Origin: Saprospiraceae bacterium
GTDB taxonomy: Bacteria > Bacteroidota > Bacteroidia > Chitinophagales > Saprospiraceae
Direction of reading: 5' to 3'
Length of the DNA stretch: 64,000 nucleotides
Assembly: GCA_013214355.1 (NCBI GenBank)
Contig: JABSSL010000077.1
Coordinates: 1 to 64,000 of the forward strand
Shown here in pieces: positions 28,819 through 37,047 of the stretch. The first letter of the stretch is position 1. Each line of letters opens with the position of its first letter. The notes beneath the pieces were generated by a model. That model ran no database searches. It worked only from the letters and a program-made list of their open reading frames with translations, and had not been told where the DNA came from. The position numbers and the translations under genes are program-made.

Positions 28819-28836
28819 TGATCTACAGGTAGATCA
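28819..28836. promoter_or_regulatory. Perfect 18-bp palindrome upstream of thrB, possible operator
   Basis: TGATCTAC-AG-GTAGATCA has two perfect 8-bp arms around a 2-bp centre. It ends 20 bp before the thrB start codon, in the place expected for a promoter-proximal operator. It has no T-run, so it is not a terminator. The binding protein is unknown. Confidence 0.45.
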
Positions 28837-28856
28837 TATACAGATATTTTAGATTT

Positions 28857-29789
28857 ATGAATGCAGGTTTAAAAGTTTTTGCCCCAGCATCAGTTGCTAA
28901 TGTGGCATGTGGATTTGATGTCTTGGGCTTTGCCTTGGAGAAACCAGGAGATGAAATCATTGTACGATTTTCAGATAAGCCAGGTTTAAGGATAACGGCG
29001 ATAACGGGAGCAAAAGGAAAGCTTCCTTTTGAAGTGGAAAAAAATACGGCGGGGTTTTCTGCTCAGCGCTTGTTAGAACATTTAGGAGAAACCGATCGTG
29101 GTATTGAAATGGAGATTCACAAAAAGATGCCTTTCGGAAGTGGGTTAGGATCTAGTGCAGCAAGTGCCGTAGCCGGTGTGATGGCTGTGAATGAATTGCT
29201 GAAGCGCCCGCTTGAGAAGCGTGAGTTATTACACTTTGCTGTGTTGGGTGAACAGTTGGCTGATGGTGCCTACCATGCAGATAATGTTGCTCCATCCTTA
29301 ATAGGAGGGATGATCTTGATTCGCAGTAATGAAGATCTTGACGTTCATCGTTTACCATTACCGCAGGGGCTTTATGCTTCCGTAGTATATCCTCATGTGA
29401 AAATTCTTACCAAGGATGCAAGGGCAGTCTTGAGTGATCAAGTAAGCTTGAATAAGTGTATTCAGCAGAGCAGTAATTTGGCTGGCTTGGTGGTTGGCCT
29501 TTACAATGGAGACTTGGATTTGATTAGTCGTTCTTTGGAGGATGTTATTATTGAACCTCAGAGAGCAAAATTGATCCCTCATTTTTATGAGGTAAAGGAA
29601 GCCGCTATGAAAGCTGGTGCAATGGGTTGTAGTATTTCAGGTGCAGGTCCGTCCATTTTTGCTTTGTCTGCGAATAGTCTAATTGCAGAGAATGTTGGTA
29701 AGGCTATGGAGAAGGTTTTTCATGATGCGAAGATTCCAAATGAACTTTTTGTCTCCCCTATTAACCAGGAAGGAGCTATTAAATGTTGA
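28857..29789 (+). CDS. thrB: Homoserine kinase
   Basis: A GHMP-superfamily kinase that phosphorylates homoserine in threonine synthesis. The 310-residue protein shows the N-terminal motif VFAPASVANVACGFDVLGFAL, the ATP loop MPFGSGLGSSAASAVAGV (about 90-107), a DNVAPSLIGG segment and the C-terminal GAMGCSISGAGPSIFAL glycine motif. The length and motif spacing are those of ThrB. It lies 3 bp ahead of thrC, so the two are translationally close and co-transcribed. A palindrome and a terminator on its 5' side suggest its own promoter. Confidence 0.95.
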   Translation: MNAGLKVFAPASVANVACGFDVLGFALEKPGDEIIVRFSDKPGLRITAITGAKGKLPFEVEKNTAGFSAQRLLEHLGETDRGIEMEIHKKMPFGSGLGSSAASAVAGVMAVNELLKRPLEKRELLHFAVLGEQLADGAYHADNVAPSLIGGMILIRSNEDLDVHRLPLPQGLYASVVYPHVKILTKDARAVLSDQVSLNKCIQQSSNLAGLVVGLYNGDLDLISRSLEDVIIEPQRAKLIPHFYEVKEAAMKAGAMGCSISGAGPSIFALSANSLIAENVGKAMEKVFHDAKIPNELFVSPINQEGAIKC

Positions 29790-29792
29790 TCT

Positions 29793-31124
29793 ATGAAATT
29801 GTATAGTACCAAGAATAAGGATAATGTAGCGGATTTGAAGGAGGCAGTAATGAAGGGATTGCCGGATGATAACGGCTTATATATGCCTTTCTCAATCCCT
29901 GAACTACCCCAAAGCTTCATAGATAATCTAGCAGATTATTCATTTCAAGAGATAGGAATTACCGTATGTAAGGCACTCTTTGGTGACTACATACCTTCTG
30001 CTGACATCGAGCAGATTGTAAATAATGCTATAGAGTTTTCAGCTCCAGTAGTTCGATTAGATGATCAGAAGTATATACTGGAACTATTTCATGGTCCTTC
30101 TTTAGCCTTTAAGGATTTCGGGGCGAGGTTCATGGCTCAGTTAATGGGCTACTTCAATAAAGAGGAAAGTGATAAGTTAGTAATTCTGGTGGCTACTTCA
30201 GGTGATACAGGTGGAGCGGTAGCCGCAGGTTTTTATCAAACACTAGGTATAGAAGTTGTTATCCTCTACCCTAGTGGTAAGGTAAGTCTCTTACAAGAGA
30301 AACAGCTAACCACCTTAGGACATAATATTACTGCCTTGGAAGTAGATGGCACCTTCGACGATTGCCAGACCTTAGTGAAGAAAGCCTTTTTGGATAGCGA
30401 GTTGAATAAGAGTATTCGATTAAGTTCAGCAAATTCGATCAATATTGCTCGGTTAATACCCCAGTCTTTTTACTACTTTGAAGCGTACAAGCAACTTTCA
30501 AAGGAGGGAAATCCAATAGTCTTTTGTGTACCAAGTGGCAATTTTGGCAATCTCACAGCAGGACTTTTGGCTCAGAAAATGGGGCTTCCGATTCATCATT
30601 TCATTGCTGCCACCAACAAGAATGATGTTGTACCTGCTTATTTAGACAGTGGATTGTATGAACCTAGACCTTCTGAACGTACACTTTCCAATGCAATGGA
30701 TGTGGGAAATCCATCTAATTTTGCTAGAATGGTAGATTTATATAGGGCGTTTGGAGAGGCAAATTCAGCGGTTCTGAGTGCTTGGCCAGGAATGAAAACG
30801 GCCATTTCTGGGTTTGCTTATGATGATTTGGAAACAGAATCTGCGGTTGTAGAGGTTATGAATAAGTATAATTATACCATTGATCCGCATGGAGCTATAG
30901 GATATTTAGCGCTGGAGAAGTATCAAAAAGAGAACCCAGATACTAGGGGGATCATTCTGGAGACTGCCCATCCTAGTAAATTCTTGGATGATATGGTACG
31001 TATTCTGGGCCATGATATAGAGGTTCCAGATCGATTAGCTGTGTTGAAGGATAGGGAAAAAGTAGCTCATTCTACTCCTAACAGCTATGACGAATTCCGC
31101 TCTTGGCTGCTCAGTAACTACTAA
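29793..31124 (+). CDS. thrC: Threonine synthase
   Basis: This PLP enzyme converts O-phosphohomoserine to threonine. The 443-residue protein begins MKLYSTKNKDNVADLKEAVMKGLPDDNGLYMP, typical of the long ThrC class. The PLP lysine lies in HGPSLAFKDFGARFMAQLM; the phosphate-binding region is VATSGDTGGAVAAGF, with further motifs YPSGKVSLLQEKQL, VPSGNFGNLTAGLLA and DPHGAIGYLAL. It ends the threonine locus and is followed by a clear hairpin terminator, then by two parS-type palindromes. Confidence 0.96.
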   Translation: MKLYSTKNKDNVADLKEAVMKGLPDDNGLYMPFSIPELPQSFIDNLADYSFQEIGITVCKALFGDYIPSADIEQIVNNAIEFSAPVVRLDDQKYILELFHGPSLAFKDFGARFMAQLMGYFNKEESDKLVILVATSGDTGGAVAAGFYQTLGIEVVILYPSGKVSLLQEKQLTTLGHNITALEVDGTFDDCQTLVKKAFLDSELNKSIRLSSANSINIARLIPQSFYYFEAYKQLSKEGNPIVFCVPSGNFGNLTAGLLAQKMGLPIHHFIAATNKNDVVPAYLDSGLYEPRPSERTLSNAMDVGNPSNFARMVDLYRAFGEANSAVLSAWPGMKTAISGFAYDDLETESAVVEVMNKYNYTIDPHGAIGYLALEKYQKENPDTRGIILETAHPSKFLDDMVRILGHDIEVPDRLAVLKDREKVAHSTPNSYDEFRSWLLSNY

Positions 31125-31168
31125 TTTGGGCTTTATCTTGCATTGAATTTTAAGTTCTGATAGCATGT

Positions 31169-31206
31169 AATAGGGGATAAATCGAAGATTTATCCCCTAT
31201 TTATTT
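31169..31206 (+). terminator. Hairpin terminator after thrC
   Basis: AATAGGGGATAAATC (31169-31183) pairs perfectly with GATTTATCCCCTATT (31187-31201), a 15-bp stem with a GAA loop. Only a short T-rich tail (TATTTG) follows, so termination may be incomplete. Confidence 0.7.
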
Positions 31207-31211
31207 GCCTA

Positions 31212-31229
31212 ATGTTCCACGTGGAACAT
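31212..31229. other. parS: parS-type palindrome, first copy
   Basis: ATGTTCCACGTGGAACAT is a perfect 18-bp palindrome. Its 16-bp core TGTTCCACGTGGAACA differs from the widespread chromosomal parS TGTTTCACGTGAAACA only by a symmetric T-to-C/A-to-G change, a variant known as a functional ParB site in Pseudomonas. It would load the ParB/Spo0J clamp for chromosome segregation. Confidence 0.85.
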
Positions 31230-31260
31230 ACATTTTAACTGGTATTTAAGCGCCAATTAG

Positions 31261-31278
31261 ATGTTCCACGTGGAACAT
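31261..31278. other. parS: parS-type palindrome, second copy
   Basis: An identical perfect 18-bp palindrome, centred 49 bp from the first copy. The outer flanks of the pair are also related in inverted orientation (GCCTA before the first, TGGGC after the second). Two identical 18-bp sites so close together in non-coding DNA are very unlikely by chance. No parA or parB gene is in the window. Confidence 0.85.
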
Positions 31279-31353
31279 TGGGCGAGTCTTTTCCCTGAAT
31301 TATGATTCAAAAGAGGGGAATTATCTGAGCATTATAGTCGTTTATCTTGTTTC

Positions 31354-31383
31354 TTTCTTGCAAGAAATCGTTCAAATTTGAAC
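31354..31383. repeat. Two adjacent perfect 14-bp palindromes
   Basis: TTTCTTGCAAGAAA (31354-31367) and GTTCAAATTTGAAC (31370-31383) are each perfect palindromes and are separated by 2 bp. They lie 76 bp to the right of the second parS copy. They look like protein-binding sites rather than terminators, because no T-run follows. Confidence 0.5.
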
Positions 31384-33331
31384 CGAGATATGGGTTAGTT
31401 CTATCCAGGAATCATGCATGAAAGTCAGGCAAAAGATGATCTCTTCGGGCAATAGAGTGACTTGTCCTATAGATATAGATGGAAGTTTGAGGCAAGATTT
31501 CAACTTCCAATATGAGTTTATACTAGTTATAGCTTACCTGATTCAGCTTATTTCATGGCTCTTTATGGAGTGTATAAAGTACTGACTGGTGACAAATCTG
31601 GTTCCAAAAAAGTAATTGATAGGTCTATTTTTCGCCAGTGTTATAAGTGGACATGTACCAGTATTCGATGTAGAATAGTGTTTTTTGAGTAGTATAATTC
31701 GTCTAGTACATACTTTTTGATAGTGAAAATTGAGTGCATTTTACCTAGTACCTATAGCTTAGAAACTGACACCTAAGTGAAGAAGGGCTTACTATGAATA
31801 CGTTTTGTTTCTTTCGAAATGCTTCTGAGGATGTATTTCCCATTTAGAAAGTACCTGAATTTAGGGTGGAAATATGGTAAAGCTAAAATGATATTTTGGG
31901 TCTTGGTCTCTGCTGAGGAGAACAAATCAAAATGGAAATTCTAATTCAGAGGTCGAGAAAAGTAGGAACAGTCGAAGGTTTTGAACCATAGAATAACTTA
32001 CCCATGGTTGGATAAATTGAGTAAACAGTCCAATCACATACATGCTAGATAGTAGTATCATGATAAGATAAGGGAGGAGTCCTGAAAAATATTGACGGAT
32101 ATTGCTGGCCAATGGTAGGGCATTGCCATAGCTTTCATAGTGTGAATAAGGGGTACTTGGCAGATGGCGTTTAAATTTACTACGGGCTTGATGGGTGAAA
32201 ACACTTAGAAAGAACGGTTGGAAATTTAGAGGAAGATCAGATTGGTAGTGACGATAAGTAATAGAAGTGAGATATAGTGATGAGTATAGTGGATAATACA
32301 ATGGTAAACTTATAGGGCTTATTAAAGTTTTTTCGTTTTAGTATTTCGAATCTCCCCTATCCTACTGCTACTCCTGAAGCGAAATACCGTATCTGTGTTC
32401 TGGTACAGGATAAAATATGTCACATATTACCCACTGCATCTTATGTACGAAAGTGATAAATGAATGTGCAGCTTGGGGGGATAGATATAATGTCTGTCTT
32501 GATATCTGGGTATATTCCTAGTAGAAATTTGATTTGGTGTTGGCGATATAGTATTGGAAAGGACTGATATTAATTATGATGTGGAGCTCTAGATTAGTTA
32601 GACTCCTGAGGACTTGGATAGTTAATTTGAGTTATTCTTGACAGTTCGTCGATAAGCCTCTGAAGCATTTGATCTAGAAGAAGATTTGCTTTGGGTCTTG
32701 CACAATAGGAGAAAAAGTGAGATTAGCTGACTAGTAAAGTTAATGTAATAATCTACATGGGGTCTTGTATTACCAAGGTGCTTAAGCATAGGGTTTAAAT
32801 CTTGAATACATGCAGAACGAGTAATATTAGTATGTTAATGCACTAGTGCATCTGGTGGAGATGATCAGGCAAAGACTAATAGGTATGGTGAGATAAGCTT
32901 AATAGATACACTGATCGATGATATAGAGCATGCCTATGAGCAAAATGTTGATTGAATACATAATTCTCTTGGAAGGCGGCTCCTCAGAGTTGTTATTAGA
33001 GAGGGGAAGATAAGATTCCATACACTTGTGATTTAGTTTCTGCTTTAGTTCACTTCGAGGCTACTCCCCTCTTTCCTTTTGAATATCTATAATGATACCA
33101 AGCATCTGTTGTTTTGGTTGTCTGTTATCGCCCTTCTGTTAATTATCCTCATCTCACGAAATCCGATGATCTAATTAATGCTTTTCAACGTGTCTTACAT
33201 CGTAAGTGTTTGGGATCAAATTGTAGTTCTCTTCCAAATGTATTTTGTTGATGCTAGACTATAATGGATTGAATTTATTCTTGAGCTCCTATAGAGTGGA
33301 GATCGATTTTACCCTATGTATGTCTTTTCTT

Positions 33332-33387
33332 ACCATCAACCATCAACCATCAACCATCAACCATCAACCATCAACCATCAACCATCA
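33332..33387. repeat. Heptamer tandem repeat (ACCATCA)8
   Basis: Eight perfect copies of ACCATCA in a row within non-coding DNA about 200 bp upstream of mvaD. The perfection suggests recent slippage, so copy number is likely to differ between strains. Confidence 0.95.
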
Positions 33388-33579
33388 ATTTTTTAATTGT
33401 TCTTTCAACAATATTGAAAGTATTTATGTAAAGAATTGATAATCAGGTAATTACGTGAATTTATTGATTCAATTAATTGATTATCAATTAGTTATGTTTT
33501 GATAACTGTATCTCTAAACACTTGTAGTAATTTTCTGTTTCAGACTAGAATATGACATTAGGCGAGTAGTACGGAAGCT

Positions 33580-33587
33580 TAACTTTG
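33580..33587 (+). promoter_or_regulatory. Candidate -7 promoter element for mvaD
   Basis: TAACTTTG matches TAnnTTTG exactly. The expected start of transcription, near 33593-33595, lies only about 6 nt before the ATG at 33600, so the message would be almost leaderless. Confidence 0.5.
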
Positions 33588-33599
33588 TATTTTTACGAT

Positions 33600-34700
33600 A
33601 TGGAAAAACAGAGCATAGATTATCGAAATCCAAAATTGGTAGTTGATTCTTCTAATTTAGAAGAAGGAGAGATTAAGTGGCGTAGCCCCTCTAATATTGC
33701 TATCATTAAATATTGGGGGAAGTTTGGAATTCAGTATCCACAAAATCCATCAGTTAGTTTCACCTTGGAAAACGCTTATACGGAAACTAGTTTTGGATAT
33801 GCTAGTAAGAAAGGGATAGACAAGGATATTGATTTGGAGTTCTATTTTAATGGGGAAGTGAATGTTCCTTTTGGAGAAAAAGTAAGTAAGTATTTTGAAA
33901 AGCTAATTCCCTTCTATCCTTTTTTGAAGCAATTGAAAATGACCATTCGTTCTTCGAATTCATTCCCTCATTCTGCAGGTATTGCTTCTTCCGCTTCTGC
34001 GATGAGTGCTTTGGCTTTGTGCCTTTGCAGTTTTGAAGATAGAATTTTTGGGACCTTATCAGATATAGATGAATTTCGAAGAAAGGCATCTTACCTTTCT
34101 CGCTTGGGATCGGGGAGTGCATGTCGATCCATTTATGAGTATGCTGCAGTTTGGGGTGAAAGTGGGGAAGTCGATGGTGCCACAAATGACTATGCTATTC
34201 CCTTTGGTGAATTATTACATCCGGTCTTTAAGACTTTCCATGATGACATCTTGATCATAAGTAAAGGAGAGAAATCTGTATCCAGTACAATTGGTCATGG
34301 AATGATGGATGGGAATATATATGCGAGTAGTAGATACAAGCAAGCTAGACAGCGATTCCACGAAGTACTGATTGCGCTGAAACAAGGAGACTTAGAAAGT
34401 TTTGGTCGTATTACGGAAGGAGAGGCTTTGACACTGCATGCCTTGATGATGACCTCCTACCCTCCTTACATTTTAATGAAACCAAATACTTTGTTGGTTA
34501 TCCAAAAAATTCAGGATTACCGAAAGCGAACAGGTCAACCACTTTACTTCAGTCTTGATGCGGGGCCTAATTTACATCTTCTTTATCCAGACGAAATTGT
34601 TGGAGATGTGCAGAACTTCATAGAAAGTGAACTGCGACAATATTGTGAAGATGGTCAATGGATAAAAGATAATGTCGGCGGTGGGCCACTCGAAGTATAA
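33600..34700 (+). CDS. mvaD: Diphosphomevalonate decarboxylase
   Basis: This enzyme makes isopentenyl diphosphate from mevalonate diphosphate with ATP, the last step of the mevalonate route to isoprenoids. With the ATG at 33600 the protein has 366 residues. GHMP-type signatures of the family: WRSPSNIAIIKYWGKFG (the substrate-binding Tyr-Trp-Gly-Lys), NPSVSFTLE, FPHSAGIASSASAMSALAL (ATP loop) and SRLGSGSACRSIYEYAAVW. The C-terminal part has YFSLDAGPNLHLL with the catalytic Asp of DAGPN, and ends NVGGGPLEV. A TTG at 33585 could add five residues but overlaps the predicted promoter. The rhodanese lipoprotein gene follows after 58 bp. Other mevalonate genes are not nearby. Confidence 0.93.
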   Translation: MEKQSIDYRNPKLVVDSSNLEEGEIKWRSPSNIAIIKYWGKFGIQYPQNPSVSFTLENAYTETSFGYASKKGIDKDIDLEFYFNGEVNVPFGEKVSKYFEKLIPFYPFLKQLKMTIRSSNSFPHSAGIASSASAMSALALCLCSFEDRIFGTLSDIDEFRRKASYLSRLGSGSACRSIYEYAAVWGESGEVDGATNDYAIPFGELLHPVFKTFHDDILIISKGEKSVSSTIGHGMMDGNIYASSRYKQARQRFHEVLIALKQGDLESFGRITEGEALTLHALMMTSYPPYILMKPNTLLVIQKIQDYRKRTGQPLYFSLDAGPNLHLLYPDEIVGDVQNFIESELRQYCEDGQWIKDNVGGGPLEV

Positions 34701-34758
34701 ATTCCTTTCTACCTTTTCCAATAGAAAACTTATCCGATTTCTAGGACATTATAAGTAT

Positions 34759-35289
34759 ATGAAGCTAAGTAGTCTTTCTTTTGTTTTATGTGTGTCTTTA
34801 GTCTTGATCAGTTGTAGCCCAGCTGAAGCTCAGGTACAAGGTCTTTGTTTGGACGAAAAGTTTGATAAAGAAATTGCCAACACGATTCGATTTACTGCAC
34901 CAATTATTGGGGTGGAAGAACTAGAAGCTAATCAGTCTTCTTTTTTAATTTTTGATACCAGGAAAAAAGAGGAATTTGAAATAAGCCATATACCTGGTGC
35001 TAGCTATCTAGGATATAAAGATTTTGATGAGCGCAGATTAGATGGGACGCCGAAGGATGCAAAGATCGTTCTGTATTGTTCTATTGGATATCGAAGTGAG
35101 AAGATTGCGCAAAAACTTCAAGAACTAGGTTATCAAAATGTCTTCAATTTATATGGAAGTATTTTTGAGTGGGCTAATCGATCCTTACCCATGGAAGATA
35201 AAGATGGGAAGGCTACTACGAAGGTACATACCTATAATAAGAGTTGGGGAAAATGGGTAGATGAACGAAAAGCGGAAAAGGTTTGGTAG
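34759..35289 (+). CDS. Rhodanese-domain lipoprotein
   Basis: A 176-residue protein. I chose the start at 34759 because it gives a lipoprotein signal (MKLSSLSFVLCVSLVLISC, lipobox LISC with Cys19); the frame is open further upstream into mvaD. The mature part is one rhodanese domain: FLIFDTRKKEEFEISHIPGASYLGY, then the active-site loop LYCSIGYRSEKIA with the catalytic Cys in a CxxxxR arrangement, and GYQNVFNLYGSIFEWANR. It could transfer sulfane sulfur or act as a redox/phosphatase-like domain in the periplasm; the substrate is not known. Probably co-transcribed with mvaD, without an evident functional link. Confidence 0.82.
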   Translation: MKLSSLSFVLCVSLVLISCSPAEAQVQGLCLDEKFDKEIANTIRFTAPIIGVEELEANQSSFLIFDTRKKEEFEISHIPGASYLGYKDFDERRLDGTPKDAKIVLYCSIGYRSEKIAQKLQELGYQNVFNLYGSIFEWANRSLPMEDKDGKATTKVHTYNKSWGKWVDERKAEKVW

Positions 35290-35418
35290 TACTGGAATCC
35301 AGCGAATAGTAGATATCCTAACCGGGACTAATAAATTTCTTTTTTATTCGTTTAGTAATAAAATGAAGGTATGTTGTTAGTTTTTTAAGACTTGATCTTA
35401 GGATTTTGAACTTCATTT

Positions 35419-36057
35419 TTAAATCTCTCCATCTAAAGATTTTCGAATTAATTCTGCCTTACTATTAATTTCTAGCGCTCGATAGATTCGTTTGATATGA
35501 TCTCGAACGGTATCCAGAGAAATACTTAATCGATTAGCAATCATTTTATAACTTAGTCCATCCACTATTCCCTGTACGATATCCTTTTGACGTTCCGTCA
35601 GAATACTTTCCTTTTTTGATTCTTTAGGCATGAAATATTCTGCGACCTTTCGAGCAATCGAGGGGGACATATAAGATCCACCTCTATGGATGGTGAATAC
35701 TGCTTCGCGTATTTGAGCAAGTGAGGTCCTTTTTGAAATATACGAACAAGCACCAGCACAAAGAGCGGTGAAGATTTTATCGTCCTCTTCAAAAGTTGTT
35801 AGCATGACTATGTCCACTTCTGGAAACTTTTCTTTCACCAGTTTTATACCTTGCAATCCCGACATACCTGGTAATCCGATGTCTAGAAGGAGCACATCAA
35901 TTTTTGAGATCATCTCTTCCTTTGTCCTTTCAAAAAAGTCCTCCATGCTATGGGCGGCTATCTGAATTTCAACGGAAGGGTTAGCACTCATATACTTAAG
36001 TAAACTTTCCCGAATTATTGGATCATCTTCTACTATAGCGAGGCGTATAATTTCCAT
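35419..36057 (-). CDS. NarL/FixJ-type response regulator (orphan)
   Basis: A 212-residue two-component response regulator, starting at the ATG at 36057; the longer frame to 36168 adds an unlikely hydrophobic tail. Receiver domain: acidic pair in AIVEDDP (Asp11, Asp12), phospho-acceptor Asp59 in VLLLDIGLPGMSG, the Thr in MLTTFEEDD and the Lys in SYISKRT. The output domain is a LuxR-type helix-turn-helix (LTERQKDIVQGIVDGLSYKMIANRLSISLDTVRDHIKRIYRALEI). All phosphorylation residues are present. No histidine kinase is next to it, so it must answer to a distant partner. It is divergent from the SDR gene. Confidence 0.9.
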   Translation of the reverse strand: MEIIRLAIVEDDPIIRESLLKYMSANPSVEIQIAAHSMEDFFERTKEEMISKIDVLLLDIGLPGMSGLQGIKLVKEKFPEVDIVMLTTFEEDDKIFTALCAGACSYISKRTSLAQIREAVFTIHRGGSYMSPSIARKVAEYFMPKESKKESILTERQKDIVQGIVDGLSYKMIANRLSISLDTVRDHIKRIYRALEINSKAELIRKSLDGEI

Positions 36058-36219
36058 TTTATAAAAATACAAAAAAGCGAAGGTCAGGAGTCCACATTTT
36101 AATGTGGTTTGATGAAGCACTTTTAGGATAGGAGATTGTACTCCGAATAGCAAGAAAACTAGTAACAACTTGTATATTTAAGTACTCGGCCATTGTTAAA
36201 CGAATCTAACACAAAACAT

Positions 36220-37047
36220 ATGAATACTTTCTACAAGAATAAAGTAGTAGTTGTCACAGGAGCTGGCTCTGGCATGGGAAGAGAAATGGCTATCCAGTTG
36301 GCAAAGGCTGGAGCTAAGTTGGCGTTGAACGATTGGAATCCAGATACATTGAAGGATACCGTATCTCAACTTGGAATAGAAAGTGATCGCCTCCTAACGC
36401 AAGCTTTTGATGTTGGTAGTCGAGAGAAAGTATATGATTTTGCGGCACAGGTGATTCAGCATTTCGGTCATGTGGATGTGGTAATCAATAATGCGGGAAT
36501 TGCATTAGCTCCCACAACTATTGAACGAACGAATTATGATGATTTTGAAAAAGTAGTCAATATCAATATGTGGGGAATGATTTATGGTACTAAAGCCTTC
36601 CTCCCCTACTTAAAAGAACGACCTTCAGGAGCTATAGCGAATGTCTCTAGTGTCTTTGGTATGATGGGCTATCCTAGTCAAGGGCCCTACGTTACCACAA
36701 AGTTTGCCATTCGTGGGTTTACAGAAACTTTGCGTATTGAACTGAAGAATACCAATATCACCATAAGTAGTATTCACCCTGGTGGTATCAAAACCAATAT
36801 TGTCAAAAACATTGAAAAGGTGGATGAGGCACAGAAGGAGGAGATGGCGAAAGGGTTTGAAGAAGTAGCACCAACCACCGCAAGTCAAGCTGCGACTACT
36901 ATTCTACAGGGAATATCTAAAGGTAAAGCTCGAATACTTATTGGCAAGGATGCTAGAAGTATTGATCGATTGACTCGCTTATTTCCTTCCTCCTATGAAA
37001 AGCAAGTTTTAAAACGGATAGATAATCCCGCTTTATTTGACGAGTAA
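36220..37047 (+). CDS. Short-chain dehydrogenase/reductase
   Basis: A 275-residue classical SDR with the start at 36220. It has the NAD(P)-binding TGAGSGMGREMA motif (residues about 12-23), NNAGIA, the catalytic Ser in NVSSVFGMMG, the YxxxK motif in YVTTKFAIRGFTE and the PGG loop SIHPGGIKTNI. The aspartate in LNDW at the end of beta-2 suggests a preference for NAD(H), though this is only a tendency. The C-terminal region (ILIGKDARSIDRLTRLFPSSYEKQVLKR) resembles SDRs that accompany lipid or xenobiotic metabolism in Bacteroidota. The substrate is unknown. Its last 15 bp overlap the convergent SGNH hydrolase gene. Confidence 0.88.
   Translation: MNTFYKNKVVVVTGAGSGMGREMAIQLAKAGAKLALNDWNPDTLKDTVSQLGIESDRLLTQAFDVGSREKVYDFAAQVIQHFGHVDVVINNAGIALAPTTIERTNYDDFEKVVNINMWGMIYGTKAFLPYLKERPSGAIANVSSVFGMMGYPSQGPYVTTKFAIRGFTETLRIELKNTNITISSIHPGGIKTNIVKNIEKVDEAQKEEMAKGFEEVAPTTASQAATTILQGISKGKARILIGKDARSIDRLTRLFPSSYEKQVLKRIDNPALFDE

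Larger units (their letters stand above)
31279..33579. other. Gene-free 2.3-kb region next to parS
   Basis: No credible coding region on either strand. The plus strand is strongly G/T-rich (32 G against 9 C in 32521-32640), as expected of unconstrained leading-strand DNA. It holds two adjacent palindromes at 31354-31383 and a heptamer tandem repeat at 33332-33387. I found no tRNA, tmRNA or RNase P RNA signature, but an unfamiliar RNA gene cannot be excluded. It is by far the largest gene-free stretch in an otherwise dense window. Confidence 0.6.

Noticed and set aside
31927-32301. A 124-residue minus-strand ORF in the gene-free region near parS
   Set aside because: It lies on the C/A-rich strand, where stops are rare by chance. 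It shows no family motif, no signal peptide and no ribosome binding context, and its composition follows the local skew.
33245-33439. A 64-residue plus-strand ORF across the heptamer repeat
   Set aside because: Its middle (INHQPST repeats) is merely a translation of the tandem ACCATCA array; nothing else supports it.
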